A DNA stretch of 64,000 bases from Jiangella alba (lineage in GTDB: Bacteria; Actinomycetota; Actinomycetes; Jiangellales; Jiangellaceae): positions 3,217,501 through 3,281,500 of the forward strand of contig NZ_FNUC01000003.1 in assembly GCF_900106035.1 (NCBI RefSeq), in the 5' to 3' direction. The notes below the pieces were generated by a model. The model worked only from the letters and a program-made list of their open reading frames with translations. It was not told the DNA's origin and did no database searches. Positions 15,935 to 26,420 of the stretch are shown in pieces. How positions within the stretch are numbered: position 1 is the stretch's first letter; the number at the start of each line of letters is the position of its first letter. The position numbers were made by a program, and so were the translations under genes.

Positions 15935-18900
15935 ATGACCCTCTTCCGGAAGGGACGTCGCGCGTCGGGGTCCCGCACGTTCGCCGAGGCGCTGGAGGCC
16001 GTCTTTGGGCGTGATCAGGACGGAAAGGCACGCGTCAGCTACGTGCTCACGGGCAGCCCCATCACGGCGTTGACGGGAGCGGGAAACGGAGGCCGCGCCA
16101 CATATCTGGATCGGCGCCGGCGACCCTTCGGGGAGCTCTACGCCAACGTCGTTGACGTGGACGCCGCAGTCCTGCGCCGCTACGGCCGGATCCTGGACGC
16201 CGTGCGTGGAGGGGCATCGTGGGGACTGTCCATGGGGCAGGTCGGCGGCGGCAACTGGTTCGAGCTGATGCTCACCCAGGCCGACGATGCAGCGGCGCCC
16301 AACGCCCCATTACCGATCACGTTCGCCGACCTGGCGCGCGCGGCGGCCGTGGACGGAGCAGATCCTGCCGATCTGATCCGGGCGACGCTCGAGCTCCCTC
16401 AGTACGCCCGCTACGCGCCGAATCCGGCGAAGATGCTGGCCCGACTGCCGGGGTATGCCGAGGCGCTGGTCGAACACCGGACGTTGGCCTCGGCAATTCT
16501 GACGACGGGCTCGGTGGATTCGCGGGTCCGCGTAGCCCAGGTAATCGGCGCTGCGTTATCCGCCGCGCAGCTCGAGGCGTTCACCGAGCCGTTGGCGGAG
16601 GCGGCGACCGCGTCCAGCACTCAGGTGAGAGAGGCGGCACGCGGGGTTCTGGCGCGGGTCCCCGACGCTGCGGTGGCGCCATTGCGGAGGCTGGCAGTCG
16701 AGGCGAAGCCGGACCAGCGTGGCCACGCAATCGACCTGCTCGCCGCGATGCCTGAGCAGCTTGGCTGGGCGCTGGAGACCGCTCGAGCCGACCGTGCCGC
16801 GACCGTGCGTGCCGTCGGCGCCCGATGGGAGGCGGCCGAGTCCGCGCCCGCCGAGGGCCAGCTGGAGCTACCGGAACCGGAGGAGCTGCAGTCATGGGGC
16901 CTTCCGCGGGCCGAGGCCGACGCGCTGGCCACGCAGGTCACCGAGGCGATCACAGCCGCCGTGGGTCGGCACAACGACCAGATCCGTGTACACCGGCAAA
17001 GCCTGCAGACCCACCCGCGGTTCCGTGGGGCTAAGGAACTCAGCCCGCCGTCCTCGGCCGACACCAAGGCGCTGGCCCGGTTCCTGGCGGCCAGCGCGCC
17101 ACCGTCGGTCCAGGACGACGCAGTGGTGGAGGTCCTGGGTGGGCATGTGGTCCAGCCGGTATTCGAGATCGCTCGCGACCGGCTCGACGCGGTCACCGCG
17201 GTCAAGCTGCTGGCCGGGCTGCACCTTCTGGTCGCCAACGATGCTCTCGACTCGCGGGCGCTCGACGCGCTCGAGGGCGTGCACGCGCGCACTGGCGGTC
17301 CGGATCTCTTGACTCTCCAACGGATGCTGGACCAGGTCGGCGTCTACGGCCGGGCGGCGATCTGGAGGTCATACTGCTCGGCGCACGGCACGAGGCTGGG
17401 ACGTGCCTGGCCCGACGAGCAGGTCTGGACGTTCGTGGCCGCCAACCTGGACTGGCTGCTCTCCGAGAACCCGGTCTCGGGACCGCGTTGGAACGTGGAC
17501 GAGCACGCCGTGTTCGTGGCGCTTGCGACACTGCCGGCGCCGCCGGCCCGGGTGATCGATCATCTGTACGCCCTGGCGGTCGGACCGAAGAAGGCCGACC
17601 GCGCTCCTGCACAGGCGGCCCTCGCGCGGGACCCGAACCGGGCGGTACGGGCCGCGACCGCGCTCGGGGACGGAAGGAGCGAGACCCGGCTGGCGGCGGC
17701 TCGGTGGCTGACCGAGATCGCCGACCCCGTGGTGTTGCCTGAGCTGCAGGCGGCTTGGAAGGGTGAGAGGCAGGACGTCGTTCGCGGCGCCCTGTTGGAG
17801 GGGTTGGTGGCAGTGGGTGAGGACGTCGAGACGTATCTCGACCCGGCGGCAGCCACGGTCACGGCGGAGAAGTTCGTCGCGAAGGGGATGCCGGCCTCGT
17901 TGTCGTGGCTGGACTGGGGCGCGGTTCCGGCCGTCACCTGGGCGTCGTCGGGCCAGCCGGTGCCGCGTGCCGTCGTCCAGTGGCTGTGCGCGATAGCGGT
18001 CAAGGCGAGGTCCCCCGAGCCGAACGCGGTGCTGCGCCACTTCGCCGAGCTGTTCGACCGGGACGACCGGGAGAAGCTGGCCCTTCACATGCTGGCGGGC
18101 TGGATCGCCGAAGACCTGAGACCCATCACCGCAGCCGAGGCGGAGCGGCAGGCGGCGGCGCACGCGTCGAGCTGGCACCACAGTTTCACCAGCTCGCCGG
18201 ACAGTCCCTATTACGGGATGAGTGTCGACGAGCTCATCGCGGCGTTGCTGCCCGGCTATGCGCGTCAGCCCGCCGGGTCGGCGACGGCGAGCAAGGGGCT
18301 GCTGGCCGTGGTTGCTGCGTGCGGCGGGGCCCAGGTCGTCGCGCCGGCCGAACGATACCTGCGCGAGTGGTATGGCCAGCGCGCCAGCCAGGGTAAGGCG
18401 CTGATCGGCATGCTCGCGTGGGTCGAGGATCCCGTGGCGACCCAGGTGGTCCTCGCGATCGGGTCCCGGTTCCGGACCAAGAGCTTCCAGGACGAGGCCG
18501 TTCGCCAGGCTCAGGCGTTGGCCGACCGCAAGGGCTGGACCGTTGACGAGCTCGCCGACCGCACGATGCCGACCGCCGGCTTCGACGAGCACGGCGTCTT
18601 GGACCTGCCGTACGGCGACCGGACGTTCACCGCACGGCTGCTGCCGGACCTGACCGTCGAGCTGCGCGACCCTGACGGCAAGACCATCAAGGCGCTGCCC
18701 ACACCGCGAGCCTCGGACGATGCGGACCAGGCCAAGGACTCGAAGAAGGCGCTCACCGCGGCCAAGAAACAGCTCAAGTCGATCGCCTCGCTCCAGACGG
18801 CGCGGTTGTACGAGGCGATGTGCACCCAGCGGTCCTGGCCGGCGGAGGACTGGAACCGCTACCTGCTGACGCACCCCGTGGTCGGTCCCGCGCTCCGCCG

Positions 18901-19540
18901 GCTGGTGTGGGTCGCCTGGCCCTACGGCGAGCCCGACGGGCACCAGAAGATGCTGGTGTTCCGGCCACTCGACGACGGCAGCCTCACCGACGTCGACGAC
19001 AACGAAGTCACTCTGCCCGCGAGCGGGCAGGTCGCGATCGCCCACGACACGCTGCTGACCCCGGACCAGGCGCAGGCCTGGGCGGAGCACCTGGCCGACT
19101 ACGAGGTCACACCGCTGTTCGAGCAGCTCGGGCGGGGCGTGCACGCGGTGACCGACCGGATGCGCACCCAGAAGGAGATCACCGACTTCAGGGGCCACCT
19201 GCTGATGACATTCGCCCTGCGGGGCAAGGCGCTGAAGCTCGGTTGGACGCGCGGACCGGCGGAGGACGGTGGCTGGTTCACGACCTACACCAAGCGGTTC
19301 CCCACGCTCGGGATCACAGCGATCGTCGACTTCACGGGGAACCCGCTGCCGGAGGAGAATCGGCTGGTCGCGCTGACGGGGCTCCACTTCGTGCGCCAGC
19401 CAGCCGAGGGGCGGTCGGTGCCGATCACCGTGGGGGAGGTGCCGGCTGTGCTGCTGTCGGAGTGCTGGCACGACATGCGGCTGATGGCGGCCGAGGGCAC
19501 CGGGTTCGACCCGGACTGGGAGAAGAAGGCGCAGTTCTGA
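15935..19540 (+). CDS. DUF4132 (YehI/MolR-like) protein
   Basis: This large protein, about 1201 residues from ATG 15935 (MTLFRKGRRASGS), is the first gene of a five-gene operon. The middle is built of helical repeat-like segments (FTEPLAEAATASSTQVREAARGVLARVPD; WLTEIADPVVLPELQ). The C-terminal part has the DUF4132 signature (LYEAMCTQRSWPAEDWNRYL...LVWVAWP, then VAIAHDTLLTPDQAQAW). The E. coli relative is YehI, formerly MolR. No enzyme activity is established for the family. The next gene starts immediately after its stop, and the context ties it to a MoxR/VWA chaperone-like machine. Upstream in-frame ATGs are disfavoured because that stretch overlaps the opposite-strand membrane gene. Confidence 0.85.
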   Translation: MTLFRKGRRASGSRTFAEALEAVFGRDQDGKARVSYVLTGSPITALTGAGNGGRATYLDRRRRPFGELYANVVDVDAAVLRRYGRILDAVRGGASWGLSMGQVGGGNWFELMLTQADDAAAPNAPLPITFADLARAAAVDGADPADLIRATLELPQYARYAPNPAKMLARLPGYAEALVEHRTLASAILTTGSVDSRVRVAQVIGAALSAAQLEAFTEPLAEAATASSTQVREAARGVLARVPDAAVAPLRRLAVEAKPDQRGHAIDLLAAMPEQLGWALETARADRAATVRAVGARWEAAESAPAEGQLELPEPEELQSWGLPRAEADALATQVTEAITAAVGRHNDQIRVHRQSLQTHPRFRGAKELSPPSSADTKALARFLAASAPPSVQDDAVVEVLGGHVVQPVFEIARDRLDAVTAVKLLAGLHLLVANDALDSRALDALEGVHARTGGPDLLTLQRMLDQVGVYGRAAIWRSYCSAHGTRLGRAWPDEQVWTFVAANLDWLLSENPVSGPRWNVDEHAVFVALATLPAPPARVIDHLYALAVGPKKADRAPAQAALARDPNRAVRAATALGDGRSETRLAAARWLTEIADPVVLPELQAAWKGERQDVVRGALLEGLVAVGEDVETYLDPAAATVTAEKFVAKGMPASLSWLDWGAVPAVTWASSGQPVPRAVVQWLCAIAVKARSPEPNAVLRHFAELFDRDDREKLALHMLAGWIAEDLRPITAAEAERQAAAHASSWHHSFTSSPDSPYYGMSVDELIAALLPGYARQPAGSATASKGLLAVVAACGGAQVVAPAERYLREWYGQRASQGKALIGMLAWVEDPVATQVVLAIGSRFRTKSFQDEAVRQAQALADRKGWTVDELADRTMPTAGFDEHGVLDLPYGDRTFTARLLPDLTVELRDPDGKTIKALPTPRASDDADQAKDSKKALTAAKKQLKSIASLQTARLYEAMCTQRSWPAEDWNRYLLTHPVVGPALRRLVWVAWPYGEPDGHQKMLVFRPLDDGSLTDVDDNEVTLPASGQVAIAHDTLLTPDQAQAWAEHLADYEVTPLFEQLGRGVHAVTDRMRTQKEITDFRGHLLMTFALRGKALKLGWTRGPAEDGGWFTTYTKRFPTLGITAIVDFTGNPLPEENRLVALTGLHFVRQPAEGRSVPITVGEVPAVLLSECWHDMRLMAAEGTGFDPDWEKKAQF

Positions 19541-19541
19541 C

Positions 19542-20651
19542 ATGACAGCCGCTCCGTTGCCAGGTGGGCCCGTGCTCCGGGCGCCGGCCGAGATCACCTA
19601 CGCCGACGAGCTCGCCGCCCTGGCGGCCGCCGACCAGGGGCCGCGTCCCGCCGGGTGGCGGCTGACGCCCCGGGCGGTCCGCGCGTTCGTCGTCGGCGAC
19701 CCCGCGCTGGGGGTGTCGCGGAAGTTCTACGGCGACGATCCCTTGGTCGACCGCTGCGTCGTGACGCTGATGAGCAACCGCGGTCTGCTCCTGGTGGGCG
19801 AGCCCGGGACCGCGAAGTCGATGCTCTCCGAGCTGTTCGCCGCGGCGATCTCTGGGGACTCGACGTGCACCATCCAGGGCAGCTCGGGGACTACCGACGA
19901 CCAGATCACCTACTCGTGGAACTACGCGCTCCTGCTCGCCGAGGGCCCCACACCGAGGGCCCTGGTCCGCGGCCCGCTCCATCAGGCCCTCGCCCGCGGC
20001 GCGGTGTGCCGGTTCGAGGAGGTGACACGGGTTCAGCCCGAGATCCAGGACGTCCTGATCGGGGTGATGTCGGACAAGCTCCTCCACGTCCCCGAGCTGG
20101 ACGATCCCGACTCGGTGGTGTTCGCCGCCCCCGGCTTCAACGTGCTGGCCACGGCAAACCTGCGCGACCGGGGCGTACACGAGATGTCCAGCGCGCTCAA
20201 GCGGCGCTTCAACTTCGAGACCGTCCGCCCCATCCGGGACCGGGACCTCGAACGTCGGCTGATCAGCGAGCAGACCGACGGGATGCTCGCGCACGCCGAT
20301 GTCGACACCCGACTCGGCCCCGACGTCGTCGACCTGCTGGTCACGGCGTTCCACGACCTGCGCGAGGGCGTCACGGAAGACGGCATCCAGGTGGAGCGGC
20401 CGACGGCTGTGATGAGCTCGGCCGAGGCGGTCTCGGTCGGCTACGCCGCGGCGCTCGACGCCCACTACTTCGGCGACGGTGCCGTCGGCGGCCAGCACAT
20501 CGCCCGCCAGCTGATCGGGACCGTGCTGAAGGACAACTCCGACGACGGCGCCAAGCTGCGGCACTACTTCGACGTCGTGGTCAAGCCTCGGGCCCGCCGG
20601 GACAAGGTGTGGAAGGCCGTCCTGCAGACCCGCCCCGAGCTCGAGCGCTGA
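19542..20651 (+). CDS. MoxR-type AAA+ ATPase (YehL-like)
   Basis: This 369-residue AAA+ protein has Walker A GEPGTAKS (86-93), an acidic Walker B-like RFEE (157-160) and sensor 1 in VLATANLRDRG. MoxR ATPases work with VWA-domain proteins to remodel or activate partner proteins, often by inserting metal or cofactors. The VWA partner is two genes downstream, and the order matches E. coli yehL-yehM-yehP-yehQ. The start is 1 base after the DUF4132 stop. Confidence 0.9.
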   Translation: MTAAPLPGGPVLRAPAEITYADELAALAAADQGPRPAGWRLTPRAVRAFVVGDPALGVSRKFYGDDPLVDRCVVTLMSNRGLLLVGEPGTAKSMLSELFAAAISGDSTCTIQGSSGTTDDQITYSWNYALLLAEGPTPRALVRGPLHQALARGAVCRFEEVTRVQPEIQDVLIGVMSDKLLHVPELDDPDSVVFAAPGFNVLATANLRDRGVHEMSSALKRRFNFETVRPIRDRDLERRLISEQTDGMLAHADVDTRLGPDVVDLLVTAFHDLREGVTEDGIQVERPTAVMSSAEAVSVGYAAALDAHYFGDGAVGGQHIARQLIGTVLKDNSDDGAKLRHYFDVVVKPRARRDKVWKAVLQTRPELER

Positions 20652-20664
20652 CCACCCGGCGACC

Positions 20665-23091
20665 ATGCCTCAGCCACTCTTCTCCAGCACCGAGGTCCGC
20701 GCCGTCGCGGCCCGGCTCGTCACCGACGAGCTCGTCATCGTGCCGGTACGGCACCACAGCCCGGCGTGTGCCGCGGCGGTCGAGGCCGCGTTCGCGCGGC
20801 ACCAGCCGTCGCGGGTCCTGATCGAGGGCCCACGCAGCTTCACCGACCTGGTCCCGCTGCTGTGCCATCCCGACGCCCGATACCCGCTCGCGGTGTACAC
20901 ATGGTCGCGGCCCACCCGGCGCTCGGCCGGGTCTGCAGGGGCCGGAGGCTACTACCCGTTTTGCGACTACTCCCCGGAGCTCGTCGCCGCCCAGCTCGGG
21001 CATCAGGCGGGTATCCCAGTCGGGTTCTGCGACCTCGAGGTTGGCGAACAGGCCGCGGCGGCCTCGGAGACGGTCCTCCCCGGCAGCGGCTCGTTGCAGC
21101 GCGAGGACGTCTACGAGCACAGCCGAACCTTGACCGCCCTCGCGTCCCGGCTGGGGTGCCGGGACCACGAGGACCTGTGGGAGCTTCTGTTCGAGGCGGA
21201 CCTGGCGCCCGTCGACCTCGACGAGCACCTGGCCCGGATGGCCGCGTACTGCCTGCTCGCCCGCGGCGACCAGACCACCGCCGACCTGGACCGCGAAGGC
21301 ACCCGGCAGCGCGAGTCCGAGATGGCCTGGCACGCAGCCCGGGCGCTGGCCGCACGCAGGCCGGGCGACGGCCCGGTGCTGATGGTGCTCGGCGGGTTCC
21401 ACGCCGTCGCCCTTCCCGATCTGCTCGCCGACCCGCCCGACCGGCCCACGTTCGAGCTCGGCCCGGCCGACGAGGGGGCCGCGCTGGTCCGGTACGGGTT
21501 CGACCGGCTCGAGCGGCTCAACGGGTACGCCTCCGGGATGACATCGCCGGGCTGGCACCAGCGGATCTGGGAGGAACGGCGCCACGGCAACCCGCCCGAC
21601 CAAGCCCGCCGCGCGGCAGCACTCACGGTGCTGCTCGACGTCGCGGAGCTGCTGCGGGGTCGCCATCACACGCCGGTCCCAACTCCCAGCCTGGCCGCCG
21701 CCCAGCACCAGCTCGGGCTGCTCACCGAGCTGCGCGACCATCCCGCGCCCCTGCGCAGCGACCTGCTCGACGCCGTCACCTCCTGTTTGGTCCAGGGCGA
21801 GGCCGACGTCGAGGGACGGCTGGTGCGCCGGGTCACCGGGCAGGTGCTGACCGGACACCAGGTCGGCGTCGTCCCGCCGGGCGCCGGCACCCCCGCCCTG
21901 GTGCGCGACACCCTCGACCGGCTGAGGGCGCTGCGGCTCGACACCGACGCCGCCGAACCCCGGAACCTGGCGCTCGACCTGTACCGCAACCCCGCCCACC
22001 GGCGCACCAGCCGCGCCCTACACGGGCTGCGACTGCTCGGGGTGCCGTTCGCCGACCACGTCGCCGGCCCCGACTTCGTCCGCGGCCGCGGCCTGGCCCG
22101 GCTGCAGGAGCGGTGGAGCTACCTGTGGTCCCCGGTCACCGAAGGCGTCCTCGCTGAGCTGTCCCTCCTCGGCGCCACGCTCCCCGAAGCCGTCGAGACG
22201 CGGTACGGGCACCTGCTCGAGGAGGCCACCGCCGAAGGCCGCGTGCCCGGCAGCATCGAAGCTACGTCGCTCCTCGCCCAAGGCGCCGTGCTCGGCCTGC
22301 ACGACGAGCTCGGGCCGGTCGTGACCCTGAACAGGGACGCACTCGCCGCCGAGACCTCGTTCGTCGCCGCCGTCATCGCGACCGCGACGCTGGCCCTGCT
22401 CGAGGAGGGACGCGAACCGCTCGAAGCAACCCGCCTCACCACCCTCCCGGACCTGGTTGCGGCTGGGTTCTCCCGTGCGCTCTACCTCGCCGCCGACCTA
22501 CAGGGCGACGAGCAGCCTGCCGACGATGTCGCCCACGCCCTCACCCGGCTCCGCGAGCTGCTTGCCTCACCGGCTGGGCAGGCCCTTGACCCCGATCCCT
22601 TCTGGGCGGTTGTAGACCACCTGCGGCGTCACCACGATCGGACCCTGGTGCGCGGCGCCGCCGCGGGGCTCGCTTCAACTGCGGGCCGGCTCCAGCTCGC
22701 GGACCTGGCGCGCGACGTCGCCGGCCACCTGGCCAGCTCGATGCCCCCGGGCGAGGCGGCCGGGTTCGTCCGTGGCCTGTTCGCGACGGCGCGGGAGACG
22801 GTCTGGCAGGAGTCCGGCCTCGTCGAGGAGCTCGACGGCCGCCTCGCCGACTGGGAGCAGGCCACGTTCCTGGCCGCCCTGCCGGACCTGCGCCTGGCGT
22901 TCGCCGACCTCACGCCGCGCGAGACCGACCGGGTGGCGGAACTGGTCGCCGCGCTCCACGGAGGCGAGAAGCCCGACGTCTCGGTTCGCCGCGACATCGA
23001 CGCCGCCACCATCGAGGCCCACGCCGCCGTCTCCGAGCTGGTGGTCGAGGCGCTCGAACGCGACGGCCTCGCCGGATGGGTGACGCGATGA
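20665..23091 (+). CDS. DUF5682 (YehM-like) protein
   Basis: This 808-residue protein opens with a conserved block, ELVIVPVRHHSPACAAAVEAA, followed by SRVLIEGPRSFTDLVPLL and a WHAARALAARRPGDGPVLMVLGGFHA segment, resembling an N-terminal alpha/beta domain. The rest is helical and acidic. DUF5682 proteins are known mainly as the third member of MoxR-VWA-SWIM operons and have no assigned activity. Its stop overlaps the VWA gene by four bases. Confidence 0.85.
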   Translation: MPQPLFSSTEVRAVAARLVTDELVIVPVRHHSPACAAAVEAAFARHQPSRVLIEGPRSFTDLVPLLCHPDARYPLAVYTWSRPTRRSAGSAGAGGYYPFCDYSPELVAAQLGHQAGIPVGFCDLEVGEQAAAASETVLPGSGSLQREDVYEHSRTLTALASRLGCRDHEDLWELLFEADLAPVDLDEHLARMAAYCLLARGDQTTADLDREGTRQRESEMAWHAARALAARRPGDGPVLMVLGGFHAVALPDLLADPPDRPTFELGPADEGAALVRYGFDRLERLNGYASGMTSPGWHQRIWEERRHGNPPDQARRAAALTVLLDVAELLRGRHHTPVPTPSLAAAQHQLGLLTELRDHPAPLRSDLLDAVTSCLVQGEADVEGRLVRRVTGQVLTGHQVGVVPPGAGTPALVRDTLDRLRALRLDTDAAEPRNLALDLYRNPAHRRTSRALHGLRLLGVPFADHVAGPDFVRGRGLARLQERWSYLWSPVTEGVLAELSLLGATLPEAVETRYGHLLEEATAEGRVPGSIEATSLLAQGAVLGLHDELGPVVTLNRDALAAETSFVAAVIATATLALLEEGREPLEATRLTTLPDLVAAGFSRALYLAADLQGDEQPADDVAHALTRLRELLASPAGQALDPDPFWAVVDHLRRHHDRTLVRGAAAGLASTAGRLQLADLARDVAGHLASSMPPGEAAGFVRGLFATARETVWQESGLVEELDGRLADWEQATFLAALPDLRLAFADLTPRETDRVAELVAALHGGEKPDVSVRRDIDAATIEAHAAVSELVVEALERDGLAGWVTR

Positions 23092-24224
23092 GACCGACCG
23101 ACCGTTGGCGGCTGGTGCTCGGCCGGTACGCCGACCAGCGGCTGCCAGCCCCGGCCGACGCCGACGGGGCCCGCTACGAGCGGGCCCTGGACTACCTGTA
23201 CGGGCGCGAGTACGCGGGCCGCGGTGGCCGGCCCGACGGCGCAGCCGAGGAACGTGAGGTCACAGCCGGCTCACTGGACCCGTCCGCCCCGTCGATCGTC
23301 GAGTGGCTCGGCGAGGTCCGCGAGTTGTTCCCCCGCGAGACCGTGGAGACCATCGAACGGCACGCCCTGGATCGGTACGGCCTAACCGAGCTGGTCAGCG
23401 ACCCGGAGGTGCTGGCCTGCATCGAGCCGAGCGAGGAGCTGCTCAAGACCCTGCTGTCCCTGAAGGGCCGGCTCGCCCCGGCCGTGCTGAGCCAGGTACG
23501 GCGGATCATCCGCACCGTCGTCGAGGACCTCCGCCGTCGCCTGGAGACCGAGGTCCGGCAGGCGTTCACGGGCAGGCTCAGCCAGCACCGCCACAGCCCG
23601 CTGCCGGTGGCGAAGAACTTCGATCCCCGGGGAACGATCCGGGCCAACCTGCGGCACTGGGACCCCGAACGGCGACAGCTCGTGGTCGAACGCCCGCTCT
23701 TCTTCCAGCGCAACGCCCGCCGGATCCCGTGGGAGGTCGTCCTCCTCGTCGACCAGTCCGGGTCGATGGTCGGGTCGGTCATCCACAGCGCCGTGATGGC
23801 CGGCATCCTCGCCGGGTTGCCCTCGTACCGGCTCCGGCTGGTCGTGTTCGACACCAGCGTCGTCGACCTGAGCGACGTTGCAGCCGACCCGGTCGAGATG
23901 CTGATGTCGGTCCAGCTCGGCGGCGGCACCGACATTGCCCAGGCGGTCAACTACGCCGGGCAGATTCTCGACAACCCCGCCCGCGCCGTGGTGGTACTCG
24001 TCAGCGACTTCTGCGAAGGCGGGCCGCCGTCCGAGCTCGTCGCCGCCGTCCGACGGCTCGTCGAGGCCCGCGTCACCGCCATCGGGCTGGCCTCGCTCGA
24101 CGGATCCGCCCACCCGCACTACGACAAGCAGATGGCCGGGCGGCTCGCCGACGTCGGTATGTCCATCGGTGCCCTCAGCCCTGGGCAGCTCGCCGAGTGG
24201 CTCGCGGAGGTGACCGCCCGATGA
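23088..24224 (+). CDS. VWA-domain protein (YehP-like)
   Basis: This 378-residue protein starts at the ATG of an ATGA overlap. A helical N-terminal region of about 200 residues is followed by a von Willebrand A domain with the MIDAS motif VDQSGSMVGS (D222-x-S224-x-S226), LGGGTDIAQAV and VVLVSDFCEGG. The metal site should bind a divalent cation and a partner's acidic residue. It is the expected partner of the MoxR ATPase upstream. It also ends in an ATGA overlap, so the operon is tightly coupled. Confidence 0.9.
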   Translation: MRPTDRWRLVLGRYADQRLPAPADADGARYERALDYLYGREYAGRGGRPDGAAEEREVTAGSLDPSAPSIVEWLGEVRELFPRETVETIERHALDRYGLTELVSDPEVLACIEPSEELLKTLLSLKGRLAPAVLSQVRRIIRTVVEDLRRRLETEVRQAFTGRLSQHRHSPLPVAKNFDPRGTIRANLRHWDPERRQLVVERPLFFQRNARRIPWEVVLLVDQSGSMVGSVIHSAVMAGILAGLPSYRLRLVVFDTSVVDLSDVAADPVEMLMSVQLGGGTDIAQAVNYAGQILDNPARAVVVLVSDFCEGGPPSELVAAVRRLVEARVTAIGLASLDGSAHPHYDKQMAGRLADVGMSIGALSPGQLAEWLAEVTAR

Positions 24225-26257
24225 GCGCGGAGGTGCTAGGGCGCGTCCGCGCGACGCTCGCGCGCTGGGACGACGAGGCATGGACGGCCGTGGCCAACCG
24301 CGGCCTGCTCCGCCGCGCCCGCAAGGACCTCGAGTCCGTCGCCGTCACCCTCGCAGAGGACGACGAGCAGAGAGACGCCCCGACGGTGGCCGTGGCCGTC
24401 GGCGACAACGTGGTCCGCATGGGCCCCAGCGGCCCGGCCGACGCGACGTGCACCTGCCCCAGCGCGGTGCTCTGCCAGCACATCATCACCGCCGGCCTGT
24501 GGCTCGCCGCCCAGCAGGAAGCGGACACGACCCCGTCGCTGTCTGACGAGCTGATGGCGCTGGAGGCCACCACCATGACCCGGTACGCCGGGCTGCCCGG
24601 CTACCGATGGGCGCACCAGCACCTCGACGACCTCGACCCCGACCACGCTCCGACGTTGTCGCAGAGCGGGTACCTCGCGGTCACGTTCGCGCAGCCCGAG
24701 CTCACGATCCGCTACCTCGGTGGCGGACTCGACGGACTCGTCCTGGACCAGAACGTCCCGCACCCCGAGCGCTACCGGGTCGCCGCGGTCCTGGCCTGGC
24801 AACGCGCCCACGGGCTCCGGTTGCCGCCACCACCGCCGCCGCGCTCCGGCTCCACGAAGTCCGGCCGCCCGGCCACGGAGACGGCGAGATCGCTTGCCGA
24901 GTCCAGGGCGCGGCTACGTACCACCGCCGGTGCCCTGCTGCGCGACATGGTGGCCGTCGGCGTCTCTCACCTCTCGCCCGCGATCCGCGACCGCGTCGTC
25001 ACCGCCGCCACCTGGGCCCAGGGCGTCGAGTACCACCGCCTCGCCCGGCTGCTGCGCCGCATCGGCGATCAGGTCGACCTCATGCTGGCGAGGTCCGCGG
25101 CCGCCGACGACCTCGCACTCCTGGGCGACGTCACCACCGCCCACGCCCTCGTCGCCGCCCTCGACGCCGCGGCCGCCACCGGCAGCGAGCCGGCCACCCT
25201 GCTCGGCCGGGCCCGCACCGCCTACGACCCGGTGCGCTCCCTCGACCTCATGGGGCTCGGCGGGTCGCCCTGGCGCACCGGATCCGGCTACCACGGCCTG
25301 ACGTGCGTGTACTGGAGCCCGTCCCGACGACGCATATACACCTGGACCGACACCCGGCCTGAGAACGTGCCCGGGTTCGACCCGCGACACCGCTGGGAGC
25401 AGCCCGCGCCCTGGACCGGGCTGACGACCCCGGCCGCCGCGGCGGGACGCCGGGTCGTGCTCACCCATGCGCAGGTCAGCCCGGATGGGCGCCTGTCCGG
25501 GGTCGAGGTCACCTCAGCCGCCGTGACCGCACTAGACAGCCGCGAGCTCATGGACCAGTTGCCCGTGCAGGACTCCTGGGAGACCCTCGCGCTCCCGCGG
25601 CCGCGCGCGCTCACCGACGTCTTCGACCCGACCGGGGCCTGGGCCGTCCTCCAACCGGCGCGCGCGCTGCCCGCCCGCTGGGACCCGTCCGACCAGACTC
25701 TCACCTGGACGCTCCTTGACCACCAGGGGGAGACCGCCGCCATGCGCGTGCCCTGGAGCAGGCTCCACGCCCACGCGATCGAACGCCTCGAGGCGCTCGG
25801 CAGCGGCCTCCCCGACGGGGCGCTCGTGGTCGCGCGGCTCCGCCGGACCCGCGGCCAGCTCGTCGGCGAACCCCTCAGTCTTGTGATGCCGGACCGTGCG
25901 CACCAGCCCGTCGACTCGCTCCACTTCGACCCGGGATCCGGCCAGGCCACGTCGAGCCTGGTCGACCGACTCCTCCGCTCCGGTGTCCCGGACCAGGCCC
26001 CAGCCGACGACGAACCCGCGGCCAGCCCGGTCCCCGCGGCGCTGGCGGAGCTCCGCGCCCTGGTCGAACAGGAGGCCCAGCGCGGCTGCACGGGTGCGCC
26101 CGCCGGCGCCGTCGTGCCCCGCCTCGCCACCGCACACGCCGCCCTGCGCAAGGTCGGCTTCCCGGTGTTCGCCGACCCTGACCGGTCCGTCGAGCCCGCA
26201 GAGGCGCTGCTCCGTTCCCTGTACCTGGTCCAACAGGTCGAGACGGCGCTGATGTAG
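24221..26257 (+). CDS. SWIM zinc-finger protein (YehQ-like)
   Basis: This 678-residue protein has a SWIM zinc finger at residues 77-87 (CTCPSAVLCQH; C77, C79, C85, H87), a motif thought to bind nucleic acid or protein. Long helical regions follow, and a YHGLTCVYWSPSRRRIYTWTD segment lies in the middle. It closes the five-gene operon, as yehQ does in E. coli. Comparative genomics has linked MoxR-VWA operons of this sort to biological conflict; direct function is not shown. The next feature is an insertion sequence 100 bases downstream. Confidence 0.88.
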   Translation: MSAEVLGRVRATLARWDDEAWTAVANRGLLRRARKDLESVAVTLAEDDEQRDAPTVAVAVGDNVVRMGPSGPADATCTCPSAVLCQHIITAGLWLAAQQEADTTPSLSDELMALEATTMTRYAGLPGYRWAHQHLDDLDPDHAPTLSQSGYLAVTFAQPELTIRYLGGGLDGLVLDQNVPHPERYRVAAVLAWQRAHGLRLPPPPPPRSGSTKSGRPATETARSLAESRARLRTTAGALLRDMVAVGVSHLSPAIRDRVVTAATWAQGVEYHRLARLLRRIGDQVDLMLARSAAADDLALLGDVTTAHALVAALDAAAATGSEPATLLGRARTAYDPVRSLDLMGLGGSPWRTGSGYHGLTCVYWSPSRRRIYTWTDTRPENVPGFDPRHRWEQPAPWTGLTTPAAAAGRRVVLTHAQVSPDGRLSGVEVTSAAVTALDSRELMDQLPVQDSWETLALPRPRALTDVFDPTGAWAVLQPARALPARWDPSDQTLTWTLLDHQGETAAMRVPWSRLHAHAIERLEALGSGLPDGALVVARLRRTRGQLVGEPLSLVMPDRAHQPVDSLHFDPGSGQATSSLVDRLLRSGVPDQAPADDEPAASPVPAALAELRALVEQEAQRGCTGAPAGAVVPRLATAHAALRKVGFPVFADPDRSVEPAEALLRSLYLVQQVETALM

Positions 26258-26420
26258 TTGCTCATTCGTTTGGGTGCCCGCAGCGTTGCGGCGCACCGAG
26301 CGATCGGAGGCGGGTATCCCGTCGGACGGCCCTACCCGCCACCTTCCAAATCCGGGTCTGCTGCACGATTGGGTGACATCTGATCTGCGTCGATGTGTCG
26401 GCGCTAGAAGGATGTGCATC

